From Physcia stellaris (Eukaryota; Ascomycota; Lecanoromycetes; Caliciales; Physciaceae): a stretch of 64,000 nucleotides of DNA. Made by a program: the position numbers and the translations under genes. The DNA is taken from positions 248,001 through 312,000 of the forward strand of contig JABSSW010000041.1 in NCBI GenBank assembly GCA_018902385.1. Reading direction: 5' to 3'. The first letter of the stretch is position 1, and each line of letters starts with the position of its first letter. Under the pieces are notes generated by a model. The model was not told the origin of the DNA and did no database searches. It saw only the letters and a program-made list of their open reading frames with translations. This document shows, piece by piece, positions 26,321 through 37,057 of this stretch.

Positions 26321-27460
26321 ATGACATCTGCCCAGCGTAGGGCCCGCACCACAGGCTCTGCGCAATGGGAGCCAGATCAGTTCTTCGATTCCTGGGAGTC
26401 GAGTAAGCAATTACCCAAAGACCACGACTTGCGAACCTCAATAATCTCCGCCTTCAACCTATCAGACCGCGACAGCTATGTTTACCACGCTATAGCCTCC
26501 GTCACCCTGTCTGAAGTTCAAGAAGCTATCAGCAATGGCAGCGAGAACGGTCTTCATGCTTGGTATCTCGATGGCGAAGGCAAAGCGGTAAAACCACTGG
26601 AGGACATCTAGTATTAAGATGCACTCACTAATCGCACTTTATCATAGCTGCCTCCTCCTCCGAAGTCCGACGTGCTTGCCTATACGTCCATGTTCTCCTC
26701 CACAGCATCCTCGACTAAAGCTTTGACAGCTCTGGCGGCAAATGCAAAGAAAGACTCCCACCGCGGTCGCGTTGCACAGCATCTTCAAGGCAAGCGCCTG
26801 CTCCCAAAGAGTCACACCATCTCAAAGTCGAAGAAGCCTCAAATCAATCCGTATTACGACTACTGGTGCTGGTCATGCGAGAACTTGGAGTGGGCTGGTC
26901 CAGAAGCGGGAACAGTTAATGTCAGAACCAGCCATCATATGCTTCCTGTTTTCATGCATCACTTTGGATGCGTGGTTCCGAGCTATGAGGGACTCGAAGT
27001 TATCAAGAAGGCCGCAAGAGACAGACCAATCGTTGAAATCGGAAGTGGCAATGGATACTGGGCATACATGCTTCGCCGCATGGGACTGAAGGTCTACGCC
27101 ATTGATAATCTCCAGAGCGAGTATCGTACTCTATGGATTAGCGACACTATTACCCGAGATGGGGAGAGCTACCTTGAAGGCGAGAAGGGCGCCAAAGAGG
27201 CGATATTACTTCTCGTCTATCCTATCGTGGGCTTGGACTTTACTGCTAAGATCCTCAAAGCCTATAAGGGTAGCACTATTTGTATTGCAGGAACTCAGAA
27301 CCGCAACGGCTACACGGCGTTCAAAGATAGGACCATCGAGGAGTATGTTATGGCGGAAAAGCCCGAGTTTCAAAAAATCGTGCAGATTCCTCTACCCTCT
27401 TTTGCAGGAAAGGACGAGGCGTTGTTCATCTTCGAGAAGGAAACAGCAACAAACACCTGA
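26321..27460 (+). CDS. Putative SAM-dependent methyltransferase-fold protein
   Basis: Two exons, 26321-26587 and 26648-27460, give 359 residues. The intron (60 bases, GTAAAA...CATAG) is in phase and joins GEGKA to LPPPPKSDVLAYT. A different donor 33 bases on would break the frame. The core has a glycine-rich loop VEIGSGNGYWAYMLRRMG near residues 216-233, an acidic strand end VYAIDNLQSEY, and a later strand AILLLVYPIVG, the order of motifs I, II and IV in class I methyltransferases. Substrate unknown. The N-terminal 130 residues are unlike that fold. It follows the NACHT pseudogene on the same strand. Confidence 0.75.
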
Positions 27461-28563
27461 ACAAGCTACAATAGCGTTTCAAGGCTCTAGAAACTCTTGT
27501 ACAACCAAGAAGTTCGCCGATATGCTGAAGCTAGTTGTGCGAGCTTTTACCCAAGTCTGGGACTTTGCTACTAGTGAGTCACAATTTGGGTATTACATTG
27601 AGCTTCTCGGCTACCGTCCCCAGTACCAGCTCATTTGTTGTCTCCAGACGTAGCGCCTTGATAGAGGGGTATGGTTTCCATTGTAATTGGACCACTGTGG
27701 CAGAGAGCAATATCAAAATCAAAAAGGAAAGCGGCGATAAAGGCCAAACCAAAGAATACACTGAGCTCGGGTGGTACAGATTTGCCTCTCAGCAATCGGC
27801 ACTAGGACATTCATTGCGACAAGACGCATACCTGTTCTTGGTACAGAATAGATGAATGAAACATGAAACACACATCATCTTCTGATCTCGTCCCGGATTG
27901 GCTAAGTGCATGTATGTCGGAGTGTGTTATGGAATTCAGCACTTCTTAACATCACGCCACCGGATATTGAGCTTGTGTGGAGTTTCAGTATTATTACTGG
28001 CGAACTCAACTCCCTCCAGCTTTTAAGGCCTCAGACTGATGGTCTGGCTAGATGGGGTAGCATCTGGAGTATTTAGATGGCGGGGCCGAAATAGGGCGAA
28101 GAGGGAGCCTGGGGGCGAGAGGTAGGGTGGATGGAAGTATAAATCCCATGTATATTTACTCTTTTGTCCGCCGTTGCTTACCAAGCCTGATAACCACAGA
28201 GCATTCCCAACAACCATCTCTCGAAGGAATTTACTGAAGTTCAAGGATGATTTAAACTATTGCCTTGATCCCCTTGATAACTGGTTTACTCTACATATCA
28301 CTACATACAGGACAACGCACGAATTGTGTCAGCCAAGATGGACCAATCTGACAATATTACACAACAAGGCCGTAATGCAGAAACGAATAGAAAAGTCCAG
28401 CTCATTGCACAACTCATCGAACAAAGGTGGCCCTACTGCCTACTCCCTATATAAAGTATCGTTCAAGTGGTCAGTCAACTTAAAACTGTTCCAAACAGGT
28501 ATCCCATCGAACTTCCTCTTTAGCTCTCCCAAAAACAAGCCCCATCCTTCCATCAACCCCAGC
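27461..28563. other. 1.1 kb without a supported gene
   Basis: Open frames up to about 100 codons exist, including one that runs into the following gene from upstream, but none looks like protein. Part is UTR of the flanking genes. Confidence 0.45.
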
Positions 28564-29095
28564 ATGTCCACCACGAATACTGAAGGCAGTATCGATGGTC
28601 CGCGCAAGCATCGTCCACCGAGCCTCAGAATCACAGAAAAGTGGCCCCGTCACCACCGTGAAGCAGACCGTGAACAGCCCATATACATAGAAGAAAGACA
28701 CTTCAATACCTGGTCGACGTTCTGGGCCAAAGTCGCTGCACGCTACTATCCCACCACTTGGGCAGAGCCGGAGGGAGAGTTCGAGCGCGTCGATCAAGGG
28801 AGGGAGATTTGGCGATGTGTGCGTAACTTGTTTACCTCTTCTTCCTTATTTGAGCTGATCAAATCCTGCTGCTGAGAGGACTTCCATCTATTATTGAGGA
28901 GGAAAAACTCATGACTTCTTCAAGCTGACATTGCGTATACAGCGGACATGTAATTACCACAACGCACAAGTCTGGTTCCTGAAATCAGTCCCTGGTTGCC
29001 CGAGATGTAGATTCAAGGATCAGAGGATTACGCTAGCGAAAGGATCTCCTAAGGGAGTGGTGTTTTATGTTGGGGAGGATGCTAAGATTTGGTAG
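28564..29095 (+). CDS. Small zinc-ribbon-like protein
   Basis: Two exons, 28564-28818 and 28943-29095, give 135 residues from the ATG at 28564. The intron is 124 bases, GTGCGT...ATACAG, phase 0. Splicing creates CRTC (residues 85-88) facing CPRC 17 residues later, that is CX2C-X17-CX2C, a four-cysteine zinc ribbon. The first half is basic and polar (RKHRPPSLRITEKWPRHHRE). The end reads GVVFYVGEDAKIW. That the intron falls inside the first CX2C and both halves match supports the model. Function unknown; many fungal genomes hold small proteins of this kind. The frame is open further upstream, so the start is uncertain. Confidence 0.65.
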
Positions 29096-29816
29096 TTGGT
29101 AATTGATGAGCTCGAGCTTGTTAGTTTTTTGGAAGAGAAGGAGCGTGTAGGCTGACCAGCTGTTGGATAACATGAAACCAGCCTTTCTACGCTTGCCTAT
29201 GCAGCGAGATGTTTACTATTTTTCTTGGAGAGGCTAACGCTGCGGTATTGTATCTGTGTATTTCTGTTCGATTTTTGCTTACACGAGTCCAGATATCTGA
29301 CCGACCATATAAGTCTACGACATGAATTTCCGGAAGCTGTGACCTCCAGAGACAAAATGAGAGTTATTCAAATGCGTGAGGAGAGGTCAAGATACTTCTA
29401 TTATATCAGTCCAGTCGTGACTAGGTGTCCCCAAGCAATCGCAACACCTACCGCTCACTGAGTCAAAACCTTGGCTCATCCCTAATATGAAATGTCTCAT
29501 CACCTTCGGTTACCTCATCGATCTGACTGATTCACAAAGTCAATTTATCAATCCAGAACTTTGTCCAGTTTCTATAGCTGACTCTCAGTCAGCATGACCG
29601 AATCTGTAACCAACAAACGACTGACCGCATAATCTGAGTCTCCTCACTGACACACCTCCTTTAGAAGATGAACCCTCACCACCCTCGAAGTCTGTATATC
29701 AACTGCCTCCCTCCACTTCTTCTCCCACTCCACCTCGAACAACCCACCAACCTCAACAGCATACACCCGCCTCACAAAACCAACACACCAAACCAAACCG
29801 AACATCTCACAGCACC
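29096..29816. other. Intergenic region
   Basis: 720 bases. The last 150 bases are C/A-rich leader of the next gene. No other signal. Confidence 0.5.
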
Positions 29817-30425
29817 ATGTCACCAACCACAACCATCCTCTTCTCCCCCGGGTGCCCTCCAACCTCCACTCCCCCCCTCCAGCCCCTCCGATCCTTCTCC
29901 CCCCAGCCCATAAGCGTCCACGACAACAACCCAAACAACTACCTAACCCCCTCCTCCCTAACCCCCTACATAACCCTAAACGACCTAATCCTCAATCTCT
30001 ACCGCTACACCCTCTTCATCTTCCTCCTGCTCCTACTCACGCTCTTAATCCCCATCCTGCTCGCCAAGCTGCAGCACCGCCGACTGCGGAAACTGGGTGG
30101 GGCGCCGGGGGAGGTGGACTATGTTATGAGTCCGGTGGGGAATTTGAGGTTGGTGAGGGGGTTGGGGTGGGAGATTGGGGAGAGGAAGAAGGAGAGGAAG
30201 AGGGCGAGGGATTTAGAGAGGGGGAAGGTGATGGGAGGTGTGGCTGGAACGGGGAGGCAGGGGTCTGTGTGCGAAGATGTGGAGATGCAGTGCGTTGAGG
30301 GAGCGGGGAAGGAGGGGGACGTTGGGCTGGGGTTGGGAAGAAGTGTTAGGTGTCGGATTCTTGGGGGAGGGGGGATGAGAGAGGTTTTTATGCTTGCTTG
30401 GGTCCTCTTGACCATGTCATTCTGA
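29817..30425 (+). CDS. Orphan single-pass membrane protein, 202 residues
   Basis: From ATG 29817, a Pro/Ser-rich N terminus of about 60 residues precedes one long hydrophobic helix near 63-84 (TLFIFLLLLLTLLIPILLA) followed by the basic stop-transfer KLQHRRLRKLGG. The tail is highly charged (GERKKERKRARDLERGK) and glycine-rich. The bases behind the tail are G-rich and could extend an open frame by chance, so the C-terminal third is less sure than the helix. First of a run of small membrane proteins on this strand. Confidence 0.5.
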   Translation: MSPTTTILFSPGCPPTSTPPLQPLRSFSPQPISVHDNNPNNYLTPSSLTPYITLNDLILNLYRYTLFIFLLLLLTLLIPILLAKLQHRRLRKLGGAPGEVDYVMSPVGNLRLVRGLGWEIGERKKERKRARDLERGKVMGGVAGTGRQGSVCEDVEMQCVEGAGKEGDVGLGLGRSVRCRILGGGGMREVFMLAWVLLTMSF

Positions 30426-30891
30426 TTTGCTGGGGATATAGTCGATGGTTTTGAGATCTGCTGGGAGAGCATGGATCATACAAAATTAAAGTTATCTGCA
30501 TACCATGATCTCTCAGGAATAGAACTCCCACTGTAAAGGCTAAATACAAGCAGGCTTCGCACGACGGCCAAGAAAGTACATATTCACAGTGACGTTACCT
30601 GTATCAGAGGTTAGCCTGAGTCTTGGCTCCTGTTGCATGAAGTCAGACGACCGTGCAGGAATGACTCGCAATGTATACACACAGCATGTATTAACCCTGC
30701 AAACCCTTCAATACCCATCAAAACCTCTCCAACAAACCTCTACATCACCAGAACTCACTTCCACCGACAATAGCGAGAAAACTTCACGACTTAACTTCAA
30801 AGCTATACAGCACCCTAACACCAAAATTTACCAACCTTCCCTATCCCCCCCTGCCTACCAGCCCACCAACCCCTTGCCACCAACCCCCAAA
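30426..30891. other. Intergenic region
   Basis: 470 bases. An open frame here runs in phase into the following small gene but has no protein character; taken as leader. Confidence 0.45.
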
Positions 30892-31050
30892 ATGTCCTCC
30901 AAAAATCTCATCACAACCACCCTAGATCCCCAACACAAGTATAAAGACTCAATCCGCAGCGCCCAATACGCCTTATTTGTGTGCGTACTGATACTCTTGG
31001 CGCTGGGGCTGGCGTATCGCGCTTTTTGGGTGCAGAGGGAGTTGCTGTAG
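30892..31050 (+). CDS. Very small membrane protein, 52 residues
   Basis: ATG in good fungal context (CCAAAATGTCC). The chain is MSSKNLITTTLDPQHKYKD, then a single hydrophobic helix ALFVCVLILLALGLAYRAF with short Arg-Glu end. Size and layout resemble a tail-anchored or single-pass microprotein. No family recognised; supported mainly by the start context and the clean helix. Confidence 0.45.
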   Translation: MSSKNLITTTLDPQHKYKDSIRSAQYALFVCVLILLALGLAYRAFWVQRELL

Positions 31051-31623
31051 AAGGTGTTAGGGGTTTGGAGGAGGAGGGGTGGGTTTGAGGTGTGGGATTT
31101 GAGGGGGTAAGTGAGTGGTTGATGAGATTCCGAGGAGGGTGGAGGGGGGAAGTAGCTTGGCGATTTTTTGTGAAGGTGTATTGTTCATATCTCGATGGTG
31201 GTGGTTCTAGTGCCTTGCGTGTAGGAAGCTGGTTTCACAATCCTCGAATTTGAGGTTAATTCATGTTCATAGAGGTGGTGATATACTTGATGAATTGGAA
31301 GCATACCATAGATCCTGAGATCTATGACTAGACTGATCGTGAGTCGCGCAAGTGACCATGCTGTCATTAGTGAACAAAAACCAGCCATGAAATTTCCGAA
31401 ACCTATGACTAGGATTTCTAGACAGTAGATCGTGCTGTCATACGTGAGTCACAGAAATTTACAAATACCTACCTCCTCCATACTCCCCATCGTTTCTTAC
31501 ATACCACTCCCCGAGATTCAACAGTTCCTTCCGATAACCCCCGAAACCCAGTAAGTCGGTCTTCTTCTCTTCCAACTCCTAGCTCTAACGCCTTTCAAGA
31601 TCCCAACCCCCCAGAACATCAAA
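31051..31623. other. Intergenic region
   Basis: 570 bases; no coding signal. A C-rich leader precedes the next start. Confidence 0.5.
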
Positions 31624-31890
31624 ATGACCACGAATCAAACCCGCGACCAGCTCGAAAACAACCAAGACGACAGGGGCGCACTCTGCCACCAAGGAACACT
31701 CACGAACATATTCTTCCTCTTCTTCACCACAGTCGGCATACTCACAGTAGCATGCGGGTTTATTGCGGCTACCATCATCGCTGTGCGCCGCTACCGCGAT
31801 AAGCAGCGCCTCGTCGAAGAAAAGAGGATGGCTGAGGCGGAGGCCGCTCTTAGTGAACCGACTGGATTCGATAAGGCGATGGAATTGTGA
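31624..31890 (+). CDS. Small single-pass membrane protein, 88 residues
   Basis: ATG at 31624 in context AAAATGACC. A polar N terminus (TRDQLENNQDDRG) leads into one hydrophobic segment of about 28 residues (IFFLFFTTVGILTVACGF and on) and a basic amphipathic helix YRDKQRLVEEKRMAEAEAAL. That gives an N-out/C-in single pass with a short cytosolic coil. No known family. Confidence 0.55.
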   Translation: MTTNQTRDQLENNQDDRGALCHQGTLTNIFFLFFTTVGILTVACGFIAATIIAVRRYRDKQRLVEEKRMAEAEAALSEPTGFDKAMEL

Positions 31891-32489
31891 ATGGGGTGGT
31901 GGTTGGGCTGGGGTTGAGGAGGGTGGTGGTGGATGGTGGATGCTGTTGGGTGGAAAGTGGGCAGTGATGGGAGATGTGTATATGGACTCGTGATGGTCTG
32001 ATTTATGGAATAGTGGCTGAGTCTATGCGATATTCGGATGGCATATTTAGGAGCTCGTCTCACTTCAGACCGGGTTATCGCACATGTAGCCGTTCGTTTC
32101 CGTGCTCACTTTTGTCGGCGGCCAGTGGCTGTAGTGATGTGCTGTGTGATAAGGCGCGCTAAAGATGGTCAGATTGTGACTGTGAATGTTAAAGAGTTAG
32201 CCATACGTAGCTTGTGACTGCTATAGTAAAGGGTTGCGGTTTTTAATACCCATATTCACATGAGCGCTGATACGGTCCTCACTACGCTCCTGACCCTTCC
32301 TTGGTTTTGGAAAGGGTATAAAGCTGGCCGGATTTCTGTTCCAAGGTTCTACCTGAGAACGTGCCACACGATCCGTCTACTACTACACCGATAACTTACT
32401 CACTTGATCACCCCTCTATCATCAACGTACTCTAAGTCTCTCAACCCTATCTTCTGCTAGCTACAACTCATAGCTACTGGAGCACGGCC
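31891..32489. other. Intergenic region
   Basis: 600 bases; no gene seen. Confidence 0.5.
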
Positions 32490-33077
32490 ATGAATTATTT
32501 TCCAACCTCAAACCGCCATGGATTGGCAAACCTGACTATAAGTAACCTTCACCTGGCCATACTAGGGCTCTTCGTCTTATCGCGACTCCAGTACTTGTCA
32601 AACCCTCACAGCCTATTCAGTCCAGAGACCGCGTTGGAAGCTCTCACTATCGTGGCCACGGTGGCGCTGTGGTATTACCTAAGTCTTATCGAAGATAAAC
32701 ACAAAGCGGAAATAGCGAGACTTAAGGGCAACACTAGAAGAGCTACGAGGTGGCAAGAGCTTGCAAGCAAGGGGCTACTGGGCAAACACAGTGTGGTCCA
32801 GGATGTCCAAAGAGGCCTTGGAGGAGAGGCTACGATATCCCAGGACGAGATCCCATCTACCGCAGGTGATCATCAGGATCTAAGGAATAAAATCAAGGCA
32901 CAGGAATCTCAGATCAAGGGCTTACTAGAACTCAGACGCAGACAGCAACAGGATGCCCGTGGTGAGACAGGCGGGATAGATGATGAGCGGTATCTGAGGA
33001 GCGAGATTAAGTTGAATGAACTCAAAATAGACAGGCTTCAAGAGGCCATCCAGAGAGCAGCACGGAATGGCCCTTAG
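32490..33077 (+). CDS. Membrane protein with coiled-coil hairpin, 195 residues
   Basis: From ATG 32490, two hydrophobic segments (about 20-36, LHLAILGLFVLSRL; about 51-66, LTIVATVALWYYLSL) are followed by a long charged helical region. Two helices, KIKAQESQIKGLLELRRRQQ and SEIKLNELKIDRLQEAIQRA, are joined by a 20-residue linker, as in an antiparallel hairpin. A similar hairpin after a membrane helix occurs in the proteins at 52739-53218 and 53748-54512. Orphan; function unknown. Confidence 0.6.
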   Translation: MNYFPTSNRHGLANLTISNLHLAILGLFVLSRLQYLSNPHSLFSPETALEALTIVATVALWYYLSLIEDKHKAEIARLKGNTRRATRWQELASKGLLGKHSVVQDVQRGLGGEATISQDEIPSTAGDHQDLRNKIKAQESQIKGLLELRRRQQQDARGETGGIDDERYLRSEIKLNELKIDRLQEAIQRAARNGP

Positions 33078-33647
33078 AGCGCTGCGTGCAGAGGCGACGA
33101 TGTTGAAGGACCCAGTTTCGATCTGGATGAGACTGTATGTCATGGGGTTCTCCAGGTGTTGGTATGAAGGTACAGTCCTACTGGTATTAGTATTTGCAAT
33201 AGCTGGGGGAATAGACAGATATTCAATTAAATCAAATGTTGCTCATTATGACTAACTTTCGTCGTTGACTTCCCTCAGCCACATTCGTGTATCTATCATA
33301 GTAACCACCAAGTGAATGACAGATCATATATGAGTATGCGTGATTCCAGTTGCTCCTAGTGACTCATAAGTGCCTTTCGGAAATCTTGATTAGAGCCTGG
33401 AAGCCTGTTCAGAACATCCAAGCATCCGATTTAGAACCAACCCAGGCCGAACTTTTCACTCCCGAATAGTGTAGACACTTGACGACCCCTTTGATTGCCG
33501 AAAGCACCTAACCTCGCAAGAACTTGGTCAGCTAGCAGCAATCCATCCCCCGAAGCGCTATGATGGACCATCTATCGTATCCAACCAGCACAGACCTTGC
33601 TAGGCCAGGGTTCCTCTTATCGGAGGCAATACGTAATACTATCATAA
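33078..33647. other. Intergenic region
   Basis: 570 bases. A short frame from ATG 33560 ends near a GTAATA donor and could be the first exon of the following fragment, but the phases do not match. Confidence 0.4.
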
Positions 33648-33986
33648 TCCCACGAACTTGACACTGCTGGGAGGGTACTATTCGGCATTCTTCCGCTTCC
33701 GCTCGCGCTCTGTGCTTTTATTGAATCACGAGAGGAGGCCATTAGATCCAGTCAAAGAATACAGAACGTCAGAAGCGTAAGGACCGAAGCTGTCAGGACA
33801 ATACAAGAAATAGAGGGATCGGATCTGGCGAAACCGATATTGATATTATCCGTTCAAAAAGTATCCATCGGACCTCTCAACATCGAGACTGCCGAAAGGG
33901 CACTATTGAGTCTTACCACAATATCGCTTGCGCTCCGTGCTTACATGAAACTGATGGAGTTGGCTAAATCAGAAAGAGCATCCTAG
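33648..33986 (+). CDS. Possible exon of another small membrane protein
   Basis: A 112-codon stop-terminated frame with no ATG. It reads a hydrophobic run VLFGILPLPLALCAFIE, then a charged helix AIRSSQRIQNVRSVRTEAVR and a second helix ending KLMELAKSERAS. The layout matches neighbours, so it may be a last exon; the first exon is unresolved. Confidence 0.3.
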   Translation, partial: SHELDTAGRVLFGILPLPLALCAFIESREEAIRSSQRIQNVRSVRTEAVRTIQEIEGSDLAKPILILSVQKVSIGPLNIETAERALLSLTTISLALRAYMKLMELAKSERAS

Positions 33987-34026
33987 AGTTTCTCTGGACT
34001 ACACTACTTTAAAAAACACCAGAATC

Positions 34027-35799
34027 CTATGCTGGAAATACGATCTCAGCAATGCGGCGGATAGCCTCATATACAGATTTTCCCGACTCTACTAGCCTTA
34101 CGAATGCCTCGGAAATGCGAGGAAGATCGCTCAGATCCGGTCCATCAGCCCAGGTTTCGGGCACATCTACCTTGGTAGCCACGATGCTTGTAACCTCGCC
34201 ACTGGGCATGAATTGGATATCCCAGCTCACATGAAGAGTGACAGTGCCATCAGTGAAGCGTAAGTGTTTGTGACCCAGTATGTAAGAGCATTTATCCAGA
34301 GGATATTCCTTAAGCTGTGAAGGACGATGGAGTACTTCAGCGTCGATGCTTTGGGAGGAATCTAGAGTTGAAATATCAGGTGTTGCTGGGTTGGTACTGA
34401 CATCTCTAAGTTCTTCATGGGACGACTCTTGACTGCCTTCGGTATTTCCTATCAAACGAGAAGTGTTTTGCTTGCACTGGTACCAACAGAGAGCCCTAGT
34501 CTCAGCCATAGTCCAGTAGCGGCCGACAGCCTTGATGATTGATCCTTGATTTCGATCGGCAATTGGAGCCTTCAGCCACGCTCCCAATTCTGGGGATGCC
34601 CATGGGCTTAGACGTACAACATCGACCGATGCAACCTTTTTCGAATGTGATTTCAGATAAAACCGAAGCTTGACCTCTAAGAGGCCGTCTGTTGACCTAA
34701 GTATGACGTCTCGAGACATGACATCAGGAGAGTTGACTGGGTCTAGCCCAATCTCATCGCTTGCAGAGATTACCAACGAAGTCTCAGCTTGGGATGCGTA
34801 TAGTGAATCTTGTACTGCAAGTTCACTTAATGACTTCATCGGGGTAATAGGAAAATTGGTGAGGGATTGTGCAGCAGTCTCGTCTAATGGCGAATCTTCT
34901 CGAGCACTCAAAGCTTTGCACTTGGCGTCGAAACCTGCTGCATGTCCTGGCGTACTGTCAACCACCAGGGATACACCAGGGTGTATATACCATAGGTTGC
35001 CTGAGCATGGGCTACTGGGGTTACGATGCCCAAGCATGGATTCCGACTGAGTTTTAATGACCGGAGGTCGGAAACATCCTTCCTTCGGTTTCAGGGGCGA
35101 TGATTTGGCATTTGACAGCCGTTTTCGCTTGCTCCTCTCTTTGGGACTAACCGATAGATCATTGGCTGACTTTGGAGCTGGTGGCTCGAGTCCTAATTGC
35201 CGTGGAGTTGAAGGTAGTCTTGGCTCAGGCACGTCCGCCCCACATATTCTAGATTTAACGGGTGTTGAAGGCAGTATGATCTCCTCGCTCTCAAGTTTGC
35301 CTGCTTTGTCGTGAATTTTCCCTGACGTGTTGATGGGTTTTCCATTTGACGGAGGACCAATTGATTCCGCATCGAGCGACTGAACAGCCAGTAAAGTGCC
35401 ATCTACGAGACTTGGATTTCCCGCAACGTCCATTTCAACCGCTTCGGCTGGAGGAGATGCTCTTGGTTCCTGGCCCTCAGGCCCCGCTGCAGGTTCTGAA
35501 ATGGAAGAATTCCGATCCGAAGTTGGGCAACTGTTGCCCCGAGCTGTCTTCAGTACATAGCTCCGTTTTTCTAAAAGCAATTTGCCCTTTGATCTTGGTG
35601 CTGAAGACGCTTCTATATTTGATAGGATTTCTGGATAGAAGCGGGCTAGACTGGCCTTCGTAGGTGACATATACGATGGCCGACTTGAGACATGTTGAGA
35701 CACATCTTGTGATTGAGATCCTAAATCTGTGTTCGTGGTGTTGACCTGGATCGGGGTTCCTAATGACGTGCAACGCCGCTTGGATGGGGATGATGCCAT
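34027..35799 (-). CDS. Unknown 590-residue protein, disordered N half and folded C half
   Basis: Intronless, from ATG 35799 (MASSPSKRRCTSLGTP). The early segment SPTKASLARFYPEIL (around residues 45-60) is a short Pro/Lys motif of the sort conserved in nuclear fungal proteins. The central 250 residues are Ser/Pro/Glu-rich with repeated STP sites (LPSTPVKSR, LPSTPRQLG) and basic clusters KRKRLS. The C-terminal 240 residues look folded: VILRSTDGLLEVKLRFYLK, WASPELGAWL and HVSWDIQFMPSGE alternate like beta strands. Likely nuclear and cell-cycle phosphorylated by composition; the family is not recognised. Divergent from the Oxidored-like gene. Confidence 0.75.
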   Translation of the reverse strand: MASSPSKRRCTSLGTPIQVNTTNTDLGSQSQDVSQHVSSRPSYMSPTKASLARFYPEILSNIEASSAPRSKGKLLLEKRSYVLKTARGNSCPTSDRNSSISEPAAGPEGQEPRASPPAEAVEMDVAGNPSLVDGTLLAVQSLDAESIGPPSNGKPINTSGKIHDKAGKLESEEIILPSTPVKSRICGADVPEPRLPSTPRQLGLEPPAPKSANDLSVSPKERSKRKRLSNAKSSPLKPKEGCFRPPVIKTQSESMLGHRNPSSPCSGNLWYIHPGVSLVVDSTPGHAAGFDAKCKALSAREDSPLDETAAQSLTNFPITPMKSLSELAVQDSLYASQAETSLVISASDEIGLDPVNSPDVMSRDVILRSTDGLLEVKLRFYLKSHSKKVASVDVVRLSPWASPELGAWLKAPIADRNQGSIIKAVGRYWTMAETRALCWYQCKQNTSRLIGNTEGSQESSHEELRDVSTNPATPDISTLDSSQSIDAEVLHRPSQLKEYPLDKCSYILGHKHLRFTDGTVTLHVSWDIQFMPSGEVTSIVATKVDVPETWADGPDLSDLPRISEAFVRLVESGKSVYEAIRRIAEIVFPA

Positions 35800-36255
35800 G
35801 GCAAGCAATCAAAGAAAGCAATCCAGTCTCGGAGTATCAAATAGCTATTTAGATTCTCTAAAGCGTGAGGTAAATGCAGCCGATGACACTCGGTATTGAG
35901 GTCTTTACAACTCCTCTCTTGTGGATGTGGATAGTAAAGGGAGAGCTGAGGGTCCGAGAAAGAAAAAGGGAAAATCCAGAAAACTTGTTGTTTTGGCAAC
36001 ACTCGAGCAATTGCAAAGCAAGCTCAAACACAGCAGTGACAATCTACCTTATGACTTTAGAGGAGAGATCGAAGAATCCTCCGCCAAGGATTCTAGAGGA
36101 AAGCGGGAGGCGGGCGCTTGTCCCCGTCGGGAGCTAGCTCCGTTGGCGTCGGCAGGCTGATGCGCGGGATCCTTCCGCGAGACCAATGACGTGAAGCTGC
36201 TTTTGCATTCGCATAGACAGTCTCCACAGCTACCTTAGAAAATGCCCACAGCAAC
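35800..36255. other. Shared upstream region of two divergent genes
   Basis: 456 bases between the 590-residue gene and the Oxidored-like gene. Must contain both promoters. No known site identified. Confidence 0.5.
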
Positions 36256-36977
36256 ATGACAAGGGCACTATGGCGTTGTGCGCAGACCAAGACTCGCATG
36301 TTCCAGTGCACTCCCTTCTCAATTCGATGTCTACACACTACCTCCCTGCGCCCAGAACGACAAAGAGCCGGCGCAAGCTCCCAACCTGCAGATGACTACT
36401 ACTCCCTCCTCCTATCCTCTCCCCTCCCCACCAACACCTCGCCCTCAAAAGCTGCCAACCCCCCGGCCCTCGAAACACCAGCTCCCCATCCCCCTCTACG
36501 ACCTCCGCCAAACCCCCAGGTCCACGAAACACCTCAACGAACACCCCTCCACGCGACACCCGCGTAATCTTCGGCTCACGACTCGCAGGTCCTGCGGCAG
36601 CACGAGAACAGCAGGGCTGGGCAGAAGCTCGCCCCAAGGAACCGGACAATTGCTGCATGAGTGGGTGCGTGAACTGCGTGTGGGATCTCTACAGGGAGGA
36701 GATGGAGGAGTGGGCCGCGAGGCAGCGGAAGGCGCACACTGGATTCATCGCGGGCGAAGCGGAGAAGGCAAGGAATATGAGAGGGAGAGGGAAGCGGAAA
36801 GAGGGCGATGTAGAAGGAGAAGGGGGTGTGGGTGACAGTGATGGTGCGGGGGTTGGGAGCTATGAGGGACTGGATGTAGGCCAAGAGGGCTTGTTCGAAG
36901 GGGTGCCGGTGGGGATCAGGGAGTTTATGAATACCGAGAAGAGGTTAAGGGAGAGGAGGGAGGCGCGTACGCGCTGA
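36256..36977 (+). CDS. Oxidored-like domain protein, probably mitochondrial, with one frame break
   Basis: The frame from ATG 36256 gives an Arg-rich, acid-free N terminus (MTRALWRCAQTKTRMFQ) fitting a mitochondrial presequence, then ADDYYSLLLSSPLP. A second frame carries VIFGSRLAGP and KEPDNCCMSGCVNCVWDLY, the cysteine-rich core of the Oxidored-like family. No GT...AG pair joins the frames. One missing base anywhere among the C runs at 36459-36464, 36490-36494 and 36513-36517 would. The total is 722 bases, one short of 241 codons (240 residues and stop). The tail is Glu/Gly-rich and ends RLRERREARTR. The family's role is not well defined; human OXLD1 is a mitochondrial member. Confidence 0.8.
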
Positions 36978-37057
36978 GAGCCGATTGGGCAAAGGTAGTT
37001 TAGTAGCGGTTTCCGTGATTGCCTCAAGGATATCCTGCGTTCTCCAATATTGATACC

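Noticed and set aside
33560-33632. First exon MMDHLSYPTS for the fragment at 33648
   Set aside because: No donor/acceptor pair gives the right phase.
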